Origin: an uncultured Saprospirales bacterium
GTDB lineage: Bacteria > Bacteroidota > Bacteroidia > Chitinophagales > JADIYW01
Direction: 5' to 3'
Assembly: GCA_938008535.1 (NCBI GenBank)
Contig: CALLKF010000145.1
Location: forward strand, 1-35,185
DNA length: 35,185 nt
This document shows positions 9,589-18,385 of this stretch, one piece after another (within the stretch, counting starts at the first letter, position 1; each line of letters starts with the position of its first letter). A model generated the notes under the pieces. The model worked only from the letters and a program-made list of their open reading frames with translations, did not search any database and had not been told where the DNA came from. Made by a program: the position numbers and the translations under genes.

Positions 9589-10592
9589 TGGATTTACAAA
9601 AATTTAAAACACTTCTTGACTTGCTCGCCTACTTTAAAGACGAGCAAGTTTGTCGTGACTACTTGGAATTGGTTCGTTGGAATGGAAATTTAGAATGTCC
9701 TTATGAAGATTGTGGACACAACAAAATTTTCAAGTATAGCAACGGAAAAGTATATAAATGTGATAAGTGTAAACGCCAATACAGCGTCCGTGTTGGAACT
9801 ATTTTTGAAGATAGTAAAATACCATTGCAAAAATGGTTCGCAGGAATTTATCTTATCACATCGCATAAAAAAGGCATTTCTTCACTACAATTACACCGTG
9901 ATTTAGGCATCACGCAGAAATCAGCGTGGTATTTATTGCACCGCATCCGCCACACGTTAGGCATGGACAACGGCAAGTTAACAGGAGTTGTTGAGGCTGA
10001 TGAAACATTTATTGGCGGTGAAGAAAAAAACAAACACGCATCTAAACGCACAGATGGCAATCAAGGTCGTTCACTAAAAACAAAAACAGCCGTTGCAGGA
10101 TTAGTTGAGCGTGGCGGTGAAATTCGTGCTAAGAAAATCACAAATACATCACAAACTAATTTACACAAATTCGTAAAAGAAAATGTGGCAAAAGGTGCAA
10201 CGTTGCACACGGACGAGTGGTACGGCTATCGTGGTTTAGATAAGCTATATGAACACTCATTTGTTAAGCACAACGATAGAAAATATGTAGTTGGTGATTG
10301 CCACACCAACACTTTAGAGGGCTATTGGTCGCTGTTAAAAAGAGGTGTAGTAGGCATCTATCACAGTATGTCAGCTAAACATTTACAACTCTATTTAGAT
10401 GAATTTTCTTTTAGATACAACACTCGAAAATTAAGCGAGTGTGACCGATTTAATTTCATGTTAGGAAATATTTCCGCACAACTTCCGTATAAAAAATTGA
10501 TAGAAAATGAACAACGAAAACAATACACGCCTGACCAATCTATTGACCATAATAGATGGTTGGAAGCTAAACAAGGTGCATTTGGCTTCTAA
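9588..10592 (+). CDS. IS1595-family (ISXO2-like) transposase
   Basis: 334 residues, full length for the family. An N-terminal zinc ribbon binds DNA (C37, C42, C58, C61). A helical linker then leads to the DDE catalytic core: D138 in VVEADETFIGG, D209 in LHTDEWYGY and E244 in NTLEGYWSLLKRG, the last followed by the FSFRYNTRK motif typical of ISXO2-like domains. It cuts and rejoins the 27-bp inverted repeats of its own element. The start overlaps the stop of the preceding acidic ORF. The last 86 bases overlap the following small ORF in another frame. No frameshift or missing catalytic residue is seen, so it is probably functional. Confidence 0.93.
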   Translation: MDLQKFKTLLDLLAYFKDEQVCRDYLELVRWNGNLECPYEDCGHNKIFKYSNGKVYKCDKCKRQYSVRVGTIFEDSKIPLQKWFAGIYLITSHKKGISSLQLHRDLGITQKSAWYLLHRIRHTLGMDNGKLTGVVEADETFIGGEEKNKHASKRTDGNQGRSLKTKTAVAGLVERGGEIRAKKITNTSQTNLHKFVKENVAKGATLHTDEWYGYRGLDKLYEHSFVKHNDRKYVVGDCHTNTLEGYWSLLKRGVVGIYHSMSAKHLQLYLDEFSFRYNTRKLSECDRFNFMLGNISAQLPYKKLIENEQRKQYTPDQSIDHNRWLEAKQGAFGF

Positions 10593-10779
10593 AGCAAACA
10601 TGAAGCATTCAACTTTAAAATTGAAATTAAGTCCGAAATTTCCGCAATATAAATTGACAGAAATTGAACAGGATAAGTTGATTGAAGTGCTGAAAGAAAT
10701 GGCAATGGACATTGAAAATAACTTTGGAATTTCTTTTAACAAAGCACTATCAAAAATTGCAAAACAAACAGTAAAATAA
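10507..10779 (+). CDS. Small helix-turn-helix-like protein encoded at the IS 3' end
   Basis: 90 residues, starting inside the transposase gene in a different frame and ending 7 bases before the right inverted repeat. Most of it (LTIIDGWKLNKVHLASKANM, then KHSTLKLKLS, then LTEIEQDKLIEVLKEM) has the layout of an XRE/Cro-type helix-turn-helix: helix, LASKANMKHSTLKLKL recognition region, spacer, closing helix. This is composition and pattern only, without a database match. The 187 bases beyond the transposase stop are fully coding, which argues against a chance shadow frame. A regulator of transposition acting on the operator-like repeats at 9090-9124 is a plausible role. Confidence 0.68.
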   Translation: MNNENNTRLTNLLTIIDGWKLNKVHLASKANMKHSTLKLKLSPKFPQYKLTEIEQDKLIEVLKEMAMDIENNFGISFNKALSKIAKQTVK

Positions 10780-10786
10780 AAAATTC

Positions 10787-10813
10787 TTTAGGTTGAATAA
10801 ATATATAGTTACC
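10787..10813 (-). repeat. Right terminal inverted repeat of the IS1595-family element
   Basis: Reverse complement matches the left end at 24 of 27 bases. The outer GG lies at 10812-10813 on the opposite strand. Confidence 0.92.
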
Positions 10814-10821
10814 TTAAATTT
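10814..10821. repeat. Target-site duplication, right copy
   Basis: TTAAATTT, identical to 9011-9018. Confidence 0.92.
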
Positions 10822-10932
10822 TTAGAAGACAAAAAAGATGAAGTTGTTTCATCAAATCTAAAAAGCATTATAACATTGGTAAATATCGGATTCAGATATG
10901 GTCCAAAGAAACATACTGAAACAGGATTTTAA
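10822..10932 (+). pseudogene. 3' part of the IS-split secreted-protein gene
   Basis: 36 codons ending in TAA at 10930-10932 continue the 5' part exactly in frame once the IS and one target copy are removed. The encoded tail includes LEDKKDEVVSSNLK and ends KKHTETGF. It has no start of its own in this position and is presumably untranslated now. It ends 55 bases before the second giant gene, so the intact ancestor may have been cotranscribed with that gene. Confidence 0.8.
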
Positions 10933-10987
10933 TTTTCCAAAATCATTTAAAAGACACACTATTTTCAAGAACGATAAATCTATATAG

Positions 10988-13900
10988 ATGAAAAAATATC
11001 TAACAACATTATTATTTTTATTAATTAGTTATTATGCATTAATTGCAGCACCTGGCGACGATTGCTCTACAGCAATTGCAGTTTCATCTAATGGTTGCTC
11101 AGCTGCTACTGCGTATGACAACACAGGTATCACAGGCACATTAGCACCACCATCTTGTTTTTCTGCTGGAACTAATAATGGCATGTGGTTTAAATTTGTA
11201 GCCAGTACACGAATCGTAAATATTACGGTAAATGGCTCTACTTTAACACAACCGCAAATTGCATTATTGCAACCTGGAACGCCTGTTTGTGCTGGTACTT
11301 TCACAGAATTAGGTTGTAATAGTTCTGGTGCTGCAACATCAACCATAAATTATAGCAATCTTACGATAGGAAATACTTATTTTATTTATGTTGATGGAAG
11401 AAATAATATTGCTGGAAATTTTCAATTGTGTTTAACATCGCCTATTGCACCATCAAATGATAATCCATGCAACGCAATTGTAGTGCCTGCATCAGGTTTT
11501 TGTTCAGGCGCAAATGCATATACTAATGTTGGTGCTGGTAGCGAAAATTTATTCTCTGTTTCATATCCAAGTTGCTGGTCTGCAACTGGTGCTTTCAATA
11601 CTGTATTTTTTCAGTTCACAGCACTCGGTCCATTCAATACTATTTCTGTTACTGGTGGAATTAATCAACCACAAATTGCCATCATACAAACTGGAAATTG
11701 TAATGGTACAACTTGGACAAATAATGGTGCATCGAGTTGTGCAACTACTGCAGGAACTACTGCAACCATGAATGCAAACAATTTAACACCAGGTCAAACT
11801 TACTTAATTGCAGTTGATGGTGCAATTGACAATGTTGGTGCATTTCAATTATGCGTAAACAGTTATACACCAACAGCTGGAGTTCCAGCAAATGACAGAT
11901 GTTCAGGTGCGTCGCCATTATGTCCAAATCAGTTTACTTCATCATCAACAGTAAATGCAACTGGAACGAATGATATTCCTATTGGAAATTGGACTTGTAA
12001 TGGCGTTTTAGATAATCCTGTTTGGTTTACTTATGTAGCAAATACACCAGTTCAGCCTATAGTTTTAGGTATTAATGGTACTTGTACAGGTGATGACTTA
12101 CAGGTTGAAGTGTTTAAGTTTACTGGTGCTTCAGGACCTTGTGTTGCTGCAAATAATGGTCAATACACAAGTATTGGTTGCGATAACAGCATTTCTGGTT
12201 CTGGTTCATCTACTTTAACTATTCCAGCAGCAAATATGGTAGCTGGACAAACTTATTATATTTTAGTTGACAATTGGCCTGGACAAAGTTGTGATTTTAA
12301 TTTCACTATTACTGGAAATGCTGGTGCTAATGCTGGTGCGGATCAAGATATTTGTATTTCAAATCCAATATTTAACAACCTAGGAACACCACCTGGTGGA
12401 ACATGGTCTGGTCCAGGTATTACAAATACAACTTTGGGAACTTTTGACCCACAAATTGCTGGTTATGGTACACATACGTTGTTCTATGCAAATGGTGCAT
12501 GTACTGATCAAAAAATTATTAATGTTTCTGGTCCGCAAGTCGTTACTTCAAATGATGTTTCTATCTGTAGTGGTTCCACTCAATTAGTTGGAAGCGTAAA
12601 TGAATATCCATTAAATGGTTTAAAAGTTTTTACCAATGCAACAGATTTTCCAATTCCAGATAATAATACAACAGGTATTACTTCAACAATTAGTGTTACT
12701 GGTATTGCTCCAAATTTAGTTTCTACCAATCCTATACAACGTGTTTGCATGAATATAAATCATCCATTTGATGGCGATTTAGATGTTTTCCTACAATGTC
12801 CAGGTGGGACACAAATTGAATTAACTACTGATAATGGTGGTAGCGGTGATAATTATACTAATACTTGCTTCATTCCAGCAGCAACTTCTATTACAACAGG
12901 AACAGGTCCATTTAATGGAAATTATTCACCAGAACAAGCATTTACACTTTTAAACGCTTGCGCTATCAACGGAAATTGGAGTTTAATAGTAAAAGATGAT
13001 GCTGGTTCCGACGTTGGAACTTTATTAGATTGGAGTATTTATTTCAATTCAGCAAATACCGTAAACTATGTATGGTCACCAACTGCTACTATGGTTGGTT
13101 CTACTACATTAAGTCCAACTGTTACACCTGTAACGTCAACAACTTATTTTTTAACAGCAACTGATAATAATGGTTGTACTGATGTTGATTCTGTAAGAGT
13201 TTCTTTAGGCGGATCCATTGCTGGTCCAGATCAACCTATTTGCTTGAATACAAGCACCGCATTTGCATCATCAGGTACTGGAATATGGACGCCATTGCCA
13301 ACAAATCCTGCAGCTGTATCTATTGCTTCTACAACAAATCCAACATCTGCAGTTGGTCCTTTTAATACAATTGGTACTTATAATTTTGAATGGAATACTG
13401 GCACTTGTAGAGATACTGTAAGAATTACTGTTAATTCCTTACCTACTGCAAATGCTGGTGTCGATCAAACACTAACTTGCACAACAACAAGTTTTATTAT
13501 TGGAACAGCTGCTGTTGCTGGAAATACTTATTCATGGTCACCTGCTTTAGGTTTAAGCAATCCAAATATTGCACAACCAACAGTAACTGCACCAGGAACT
13601 TACACCGTTACTGTTACCAATACAGCAAGCACTTGTTTTGCAACTGATGCGCTTACTATTAGTCAAACTGCATCACCACCAGTTGCTAATGCTGGTGCAG
13701 ATAAAACATTGACTTGTACTGCTACAAGTTTTGTAATTGGAACGGCCGCGATTGCTGGAAATACCTATTCGTGGTCCCCTACTTTAGGTTTGAGTAATCC
13801 AAATATTGCACAACCTACTGCGACTGCACCTGGAACTTATACAGTTACAGTTACCAATACTGCAAATAGTTGCACAAATACCGATGCTGTTACTATATTT

Positions 13901-16570
13901 CAAGATATTACATCACCAACTGCTAATGCTGGTCCAAATCAAACATTAACTTGTAGTGCAACTTCTTTTGTTATTGGAACAACTGCGGTTGCAGGTAATA
14001 CTTATACTTGGTCACCAAGTATTGGTTTATCAAATGCAAATATTGCACAACCAACTGCTACGGCTGCTGGAACTTATACTGTTACAGTTACCAATACTGC
14101 TAATGGTTGTACTGCCAATGATGCTGTTACTATTACTCAAAACATTACACCACCAACCGCTAATGCTGGTGCTGATAAAATTTTAACTTGTACTGCAACT
14201 TCTTTTGTTATTGGAACGGCTGCGGTTGCTGGAAATACTTATGCGTGGTCACCTACATTAGGTTTGTCGAATGCTGGTATTGCGCAACCTACTGCAACTG
14301 CTGCTGGAACTTACACTATAACCGTTACCAATACTGCTAACGGTTGTACTGCCAATGATGCTGTTACTATTACTCAAAATATTACGCCACCAACCGCTAA
14401 TGCTGGTGCTGATAAAACTTTAACGTGTACTACAACTTCTTTTGTTATTGGTTCAGTTGCTGTTGCTGGAAATACTTATGCTTGGTCACCTACACTAGGT
14501 TTGTCGAATGCTGGTATTGCGCAAACTACTGCTACGGCTGCTGGAACTTACACTGTTACTGTTACCAATACTGCTAATGGTTGTACTGCCAATGATGTTG
14601 TTATTATCACAAAAAATATAACACCACCAATTGCTAATGCTGGTACCGATAAATTGTTGACTTGCACCGCAACTAGTTTTGTTATTGGAACTCCTTTAGT
14701 TGCTGGAAATACCTATTCGTGGTCGCCTGCTGCTGGTTTGAGTGCTACTAATATTGCACAGCCAACGGCAACTGCGCTTGGAACATATACAGTTACAGTT
14801 ACCAATACTGCTAATGGTTGTACTGCTAATGATGCGGTTATTATTTTACAAGATGTTTCTTTGCCGATTGCAAATGCTGGAGCTGATAAAGTAATTACTT
14901 GTTCTAATCCAACACATCTGATTGGTAGTGCAGCAATTGCAGGAAATACCTATGCTTGGTCTCCTTCACTTGGATTATTGAATGCTAGTATTGCGCAACC
15001 TACAGCAACTGCGCCTGGAACTTACACTGTTACCGTTACTAAAATTTCCGATGGTTGCACATTAACTGATGCAGTAACTATTACACAAAACACAACCGCT
15101 CCACCAGTTAATGCTGGTACGGATCAAACATTAACTTGTACAACTACAAGTTTTAAAATTGGCACAACTGCTGTTGTTGGAAATACTTATAGTTGGTCGC
15201 CTACGCTTGGTTTGTCGAATGCAAATATCGCTCAACCAACTATAACAGCACCAAATACCTATACACTAACTGTTACCAATATTTTGAATGGTTGTACTTC
15301 AACAGACGCAGTAAATATCTTACAAAATATAACACCACCAACTGCAAATGCTGGTGCTGATAAAATTATTACTTGCTCAAATCCTACGCATGTAATTGGC
15401 ACACCAGCTATTGCTGGAAACATGTACTCATGGTCGCCGAATATTGGTTTATCTAATGCATCTATTGCTATACCAACTGCAAATACAACTGGAAATTATA
15501 CATTGACTGTTACACAACTTTCAAATGGTTGTACTTCAACAGATGCTGTTTTGGTTTCTGTTGATACAACTCGACCACTTGCAAATGCAGGTGCTGATAT
15601 CATTTTAACTTGTTCAAATCCTACCAAATTAATTGGAACAACAGCTATTGTTGGAAACACTTACTCATGGTCACCATCTGCTGGTTTAAATAATGCAAAT
15701 ATAGCTCAGCCAATTGCATCCAATACTGGTACTTATACTGTTACTGTTACTAAAACAAGTAATGGTTGTACAAAATCTGATGCAGTTATTTCAACCCGTG
15801 ACACTTCCTATCCAGTAGCGAATGCTGGCATTGATCAGATTTTAACTTGTACAAAAACATCGTCAATTATTGGCACGAGTGGTGTTGGTGGAAATACTTA
15901 TTCTTGGTCACCTTCACTTGGTTTAAACAATGCAGGCATTGCGCAGCCAAGAGCAGATTCGACTGGTACTTTCACGCTTACTGTAACAAAAACAAGCAAT
16001 GGTTGCCAATCAACAGATGCAGTAACAATTGCACGTGATACTGTTCGACCAATAGCAGATGCTGGTGATAGCACTATTTTTGATTGTCCTCATATACCAA
16101 TTACATTAGGTACTGCTGAAGTTCCAGGATTCAGTTATCATTGGACAAATGTAAATGGTATTTCTGCAACAAATATTGCACAACCAACAACCGATACTGC
16201 AGGCTCTTTTGTGTTAATTGTAACAAATGATTTTAATGGATGCGTTTCAAAACCTGATACTATTAAAGTTAAATGGAAAAATTGTGAATGTGAATTCCTT
16301 GTTCCATCTGCATTTACGCCAAACAATGATGGCACTAATGATGTATTAAGACCATTAAGATTCTGTGACGATTATTCTGATATAGAGTTTTCTGTTTTCA
16401 ATCGTTGGGGCGCGTTAGTCTATAAATCCAATGATATCATTGAAGGTTGGAATGGCTTTTTAAGAAGTGAAGAGCAACAGGTAGATAGTTACATTTGGAC
16501 ATTATCTTACTATGACATCCTTAATAAAGAAAAGATCTTTAAGAAAGGAACAGTTACTTTGTTACGTTAA
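10988..16570 (+). CDS. Large repeat surface protein with P-domain and T9SS type B (CHU_C) sorting domain
   Basis: 1860 residues. A signal peptide ends about residue 21 (ALIAA). Three successive pre-peptidase C-terminal-like beta domains follow (about 22-150, 157-290, 300-445; recurring NDNPC/NDRC start and YFIYVDG or YLIAVDG motifs). Residues about 543-686 are a proprotein convertase P-domain (HPFDGDLDVFLQCPGG, NGNWSLIVKDDAGSDVGTLLDW). After an Ig-like linker come 12 repeats of exactly 79 residues (821 to about 1766), the same family as in the upstream giant protein, and a CHU_C type B sorting domain (1767-1860) closely matching its paralogue. There is no protease domain, so the P-domain and PPC-like domains here are structural or binding modules. 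The 3' end overlaps the convergent channel gene by 17 bases. Adhesion is the likely role. Confidence 0.92.
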   Translation: MKKYLTTLLFLLISYYALIAAPGDDCSTAIAVSSNGCSAATAYDNTGITGTLAPPSCFSAGTNNGMWFKFVASTRIVNITVNGSTLTQPQIALLQPGTPVCAGTFTELGCNSSGAATSTINYSNLTIGNTYFIYVDGRNNIAGNFQLCLTSPIAPSNDNPCNAIVVPASGFCSGANAYTNVGAGSENLFSVSYPSCWSATGAFNTVFFQFTALGPFNTISVTGGINQPQIAIIQTGNCNGTTWTNNGASSCATTAGTTATMNANNLTPGQTYLIAVDGAIDNVGAFQLCVNSYTPTAGVPANDRCSGASPLCPNQFTSSSTVNATGTNDIPIGNWTCNGVLDNPVWFTYVANTPVQPIVLGINGTCTGDDLQVEVFKFTGASGPCVAANNGQYTSIGCDNSISGSGSSTLTIPAANMVAGQTYYILVDNWPGQSCDFNFTITGNAGANAGADQDICISNPIFNNLGTPPGGTWSGPGITNTTLGTFDPQIAGYGTHTLFYANGACTDQKIINVSGPQVVTSNDVSICSGSTQLVGSVNEYPLNGLKVFTNATDFPIPDNNTTGITSTISVTGIAPNLVSTNPIQRVCMNINHPFDGDLDVFLQCPGGTQIELTTDNGGSGDNYTNTCFIPAATSITTGTGPFNGNYSPEQAFTLLNACAINGNWSLIVKDDAGSDVGTLLDWSIYFNSANTVNYVWSPTATMVGSTTLSPTVTPVTSTTYFLTATDNNGCTDVDSVRVSLGGSIAGPDQPICLNTSTAFASSGTGIWTPLPTNPAAVSIASTTNPTSAVGPFNTIGTYNFEWNTGTCRDTVRITVNSLPTANAGVDQTLTCTTTSFIIGTAAVAGNTYSWSPALGLSNPNIAQPTVTAPGTYTVTVTNTASTCFATDALTISQTASPPVANAGADKTLTCTATSFVIGTAAIAGNTYSWSPTLGLSNPNIAQPTATAPGTYTVTVTNTANSCTNTDAVTIFQDITSPTANAGPNQTLTCSATSFVIGTTAVAGNTYTWSPSIGLSNANIAQPTATAAGTYTVTVTNTANGCTANDAVTITQNITPPTANAGADKILTCTATSFVIGTAAVAGNTYAWSPTLGLSNAGIAQPTATAAGTYTITVTNTANGCTANDAVTITQNITPPTANAGADKTLTCTTTSFVIGSVAVAGNTYAWSPTLGLSNAGIAQTTATAAGTYTVTVTNTANGCTANDVVIITKNITPPIANAGTDKLLTCTATSFVIGTPLVAGNTYSWSPAAGLSATNIAQPTATALGTYTVTVTNTANGCTANDAVIILQDVSLPIANAGADKVITCSNPTHLIGSAAIAGNTYAWSPSLGLLNASIAQPTATAPGTYTVTVTKISDGCTLTDAVTITQNTTAPPVNAGTDQTLTCTTTSFKIGTTAVVGNTYSWSPTLGLSNANIAQPTITAPNTYTLTVTNILNGCTSTDAVNILQNITPPTANAGADKIITCSNPTHVIGTPAIAGNMYSWSPNIGLSNASIAIPTANTTGNYTLTVTQLSNGCTSTDAVLVSVDTTRPLANAGADIILTCSNPTKLIGTTAIVGNTYSWSPSAGLNNANIAQPIASNTGTYTVTVTKTSNGCTKSDAVISTRDTSYPVANAGIDQILTCTKTSSIIGTSGVGGNTYSWSPSLGLNNAGIAQPRADSTGTFTLTVTKTSNGCQSTDAVTIARDTVRPIADAGDSTIFDCPHIPITLGTAEVPGFSYHWTNVNGISATNIAQPTTDTAGSFVLIVTNDFNGCVSKPDTIKVKWKNCECEFLVPSAFTPNNDGTNDVLRPLRFCDDYSDIEFSVFNRWGALVYKSNDIIEGWNGFLRSEEQQVDSYIWTLSYYDILNKEKIFKKGTVTLLR
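13448..16291 (+). repeat. Tandem 237-bp coding repeat array, 12 units
   Basis: Unit starts run from 13448 to 16055, which is exactly 11 x 237 bp. Units 1-6 form one subclass (TLTCTATSFVIG with YTVTVTNTANGC). Units 7, 9 and 10 resemble the K class of the upstream array. Units 11 and 12 match the last two units of the upstream gene in sequence and order, so the 3' part of the two genes is shared by descent or conversion. Confidence 0.92.
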
Positions 16571-18185
16571 CAGCCGATTTAATTATATTATTTTTTAATT
16601 GGGCATCCAAGTTAGTAAAATAAGTATTTAATTGACTGTCTAAATCGACTGCATGTGTAGTGTTTTCTAAACTATTGGTGCTGTCTATATTTTCTTGTAC
16701 TAATTTTATTTTGATAATCTCTGATAGTTGTAATATCTGCAATAAAATAAATTCGCGATAGGCAAACTCTTCTTTTTGATTATAAATTTTATACGTATAG
16801 CTGATAGAAATTAAAATTCCTTTTGTGTTTATATTGGTTAAAAAAACATCAATAGAAGAATTTTTGGTGTGTGGATGTTTTACTAAAATTGTACGAATTC
16901 CTTCTATAAATTTTTCTAGTTTAAACAAAGGTGTATCGTGTTGTACTATAATTTCTGTTTTAAATTTCCTGAGAATTCTAAAACCTTTATTATCAATTGT
17001 CATTTCTGATAATTTTGCATTGGCAATATAAATAATTGAATCGCTTGCTGTTTTAATTCTTGTTGAACGAAAACCAACTTCTTGCACGGTTCCTTCAAAA
17101 TTATCACCAGAAATCATATCACCAATACGAAAAGGTTTATCTATAAAAATCATTATCGAAGCAATGAAATTTTTCACGGTATCTTGCGCAGCTAGTGCCA
17201 ACGCCAAGCCACCAACAGATAAACCAGCAATAATAGTTGCCAAGTTGACATCTAAGGTATTCAACACAAAAAATAATCCTAAAAAAATAACCATAAATTT
17301 CATGAACTTCTGTAAAACCAGAACAATTTGGTCGTCCCATTGAACACTGGTTTTGTCTGCATATCTTTTGGCATAAAAAATAAATAAACTAACTAACTTA
17401 TATATAATTAGTACCATTAGCGTTGCAGCAACAAATGAAATTCCTCTAATTATTGGAATAGAATATTTTGTGTTTATAAAAAGTGATGGAATAAAGATTT
17501 GCAATACTTTAATTCCAAACCATGTAGAAAATAAATTGGAAACTGTTTTTATCTTGTCTTGATCTTGAACAATGTTTACATATTTTCTAAATAAAATTTT
17601 ATTAAAAATAAATCTGAAGAAATATTTCAATAAGAAAAAACAAAATAAAAAAGCTGCAGTAATAAATCCGATTCCAATCCATTGCCATGGACGTAATTTT
17701 AGAATTATTTTATCTTCTTGAAACGGAAACCAGTTTGCCCAAATATTTGCACCAAATGGATATACTTTATTGTGAATCCTATTCAAAGATTCCAATGTAT
17801 ATTGCGAATAATACCATTTATCATTAATTTTTTCTACAAAAACTTCAGGTAATTTGTCATACAAAACATAAATATTACGTCTAGAAGCAGAATCTATATA
17901 ATTTGGGTCACTTGGTATTTTACTCGTTATAGCGCTTACATCAATCCCTTTGCCATTTAGTATTTCATAAAGCGTAATTGAAGCTTTGATTCGTTCTTTT
18001 TTATTTTTTATATTAAACGATTCTGCAGCTTTTAATTCATCTAAATGATTTTTATTCAAGTAATAGGTATGGTTATGAACTACATCATAAGGAGAATTAT
18101 TTGCTTCTATTTGTGTGCTAAAACTATTTTTAACCAAAAAAATTAAGCAAAATAGTAGAATATTTGAAAAATTTAGATTCATCAT
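16554..18185 (-). CDS. MscS-family mechanosensitive ion channel
   Basis: About 543 residues from the ATG at 18183-18185. The frame extends upstream to an ATG at 18198-18200 and a TTG at 18201-18203, but the signal-like N-terminus MMNLNFSNILLFCLIFLV fits best with the chosen start. A periplasmic N-terminal domain of about 150 residues is followed by several membrane segments (PWQWIGIGFITAAFLFCFFL, IPIIRGISFVAATLMVLIIY, FMKFMVIFLGLFFVLNTLDV). The pore-lining helix comes next (ATIIAGLSVGGLALALAAQD, then TVKNFIASIMIF), and then the MscS beta domain (KPFRIGDMI ... EGTVQEVGFRSTRI). It releases solutes on hypo-osmotic shock or membrane tension. The 3' end overlaps the giant gene on the other strand by 17 bases, leaving no room for a separate terminator. 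Confidence 0.92.
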   Translation of the reverse strand: MMNLNFSNILLFCLIFLVKNSFSTQIEANNSPYDVVHNHTYYLNKNHLDELKAAESFNIKNKKERIKASITLYEILNGKGIDVSAITSKIPSDPNYIDSASRRNIYVLYDKLPEVFVEKINDKWYYSQYTLESLNRIHNKVYPFGANIWANWFPFQEDKIILKLRPWQWIGIGFITAAFLFCFFLLKYFFRFIFNKILFRKYVNIVQDQDKIKTVSNLFSTWFGIKVLQIFIPSLFINTKYSIPIIRGISFVAATLMVLIIYKLVSLFIFYAKRYADKTSVQWDDQIVLVLQKFMKFMVIFLGLFFVLNTLDVNLATIIAGLSVGGLALALAAQDTVKNFIASIMIFIDKPFRIGDMISGDNFEGTVQEVGFRSTRIKTASDSIIYIANAKLSEMTIDNKGFRILRKFKTEIIVQHDTPLFKLEKFIEGIRTILVKHPHTKNSSIDVFLTNINTKGILISISYTYKIYNQKEEFAYREFILLQILQLSEIIKIKLVQENIDSTNSLENTTHAVDLDSQLNTYFTNLDAQLKNNIIKSAVNVTK

Positions 18186-18312
18186 ACTACAAAAATACAT
18201 CAAAATTTGTCTTTTTTCTCTTTAATTTTCTTTTCTGAAAAAAATAATTAAAATTTTTAGTATTGATAATCAATAACTTAAAAATTATTTTGTTAAATTT
18301 TACTACTATGTG

Positions 18313-18344
18313 TTGCATAATACCTTTTTTTGTTTGTATATTTG
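18313..18344 (+). promoter_or_regulatory. Bacteroidota-type promoter of the PadR/PspC cluster
   Basis: TATATTTG at 18337-18344 is an exact TAnnTTTG -7 box; TTG at 18313-18315 lies 21 bases upstream. The leader to the ATG at 18386 is about 35 nt. It is the only good promoter seen before the four-gene run. Confidence 0.65.
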
Positions 18345-18385
18345 CATAGTCAATTACCAAGTTAAACCAATTAAAAAATAAACAC

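Larger units (their letters stand above)
9019..10813 (+). mobile_element. Complete IS1595-family (ISXO2-like) insertion sequence with two accessory ORFs
   Basis: A 1795-bp element bounded by 27-bp imperfect terminal inverted repeats (9019-9045 and 10787-10813; 24 of 27 match; both start GGTAACTATATA at the outer end) and flanked by identical 8-bp direct repeats TTAAATTT. It contains, in order, a 141-aa acidic ORF, the 334-aa DDE transposase and a 90-aa helix-turn-helix-like ORF, overlapping by 1 and 86 bases. The transposase has intact catalytic residues and the ends are intact, so the copy may still be active. The intact target duplication and the in-frame reconstruction of the host gene indicate a recent insertion. 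Confidence 0.94.

Noticed and set aside
9847..10060. Minus-strand 70-aa ORF inside the transposase
   Set aside because: Wholly inside an intact transposase gene with clear family motifs; no independent signal.
10461..10742. Minus-strand 93-aa ORF opposite the IS 3' end
   Set aside because: Mirror of the better supported 90-aa plus-strand ORF; its Phe/Ser/Cys-rich composition is typical of antisense frames.
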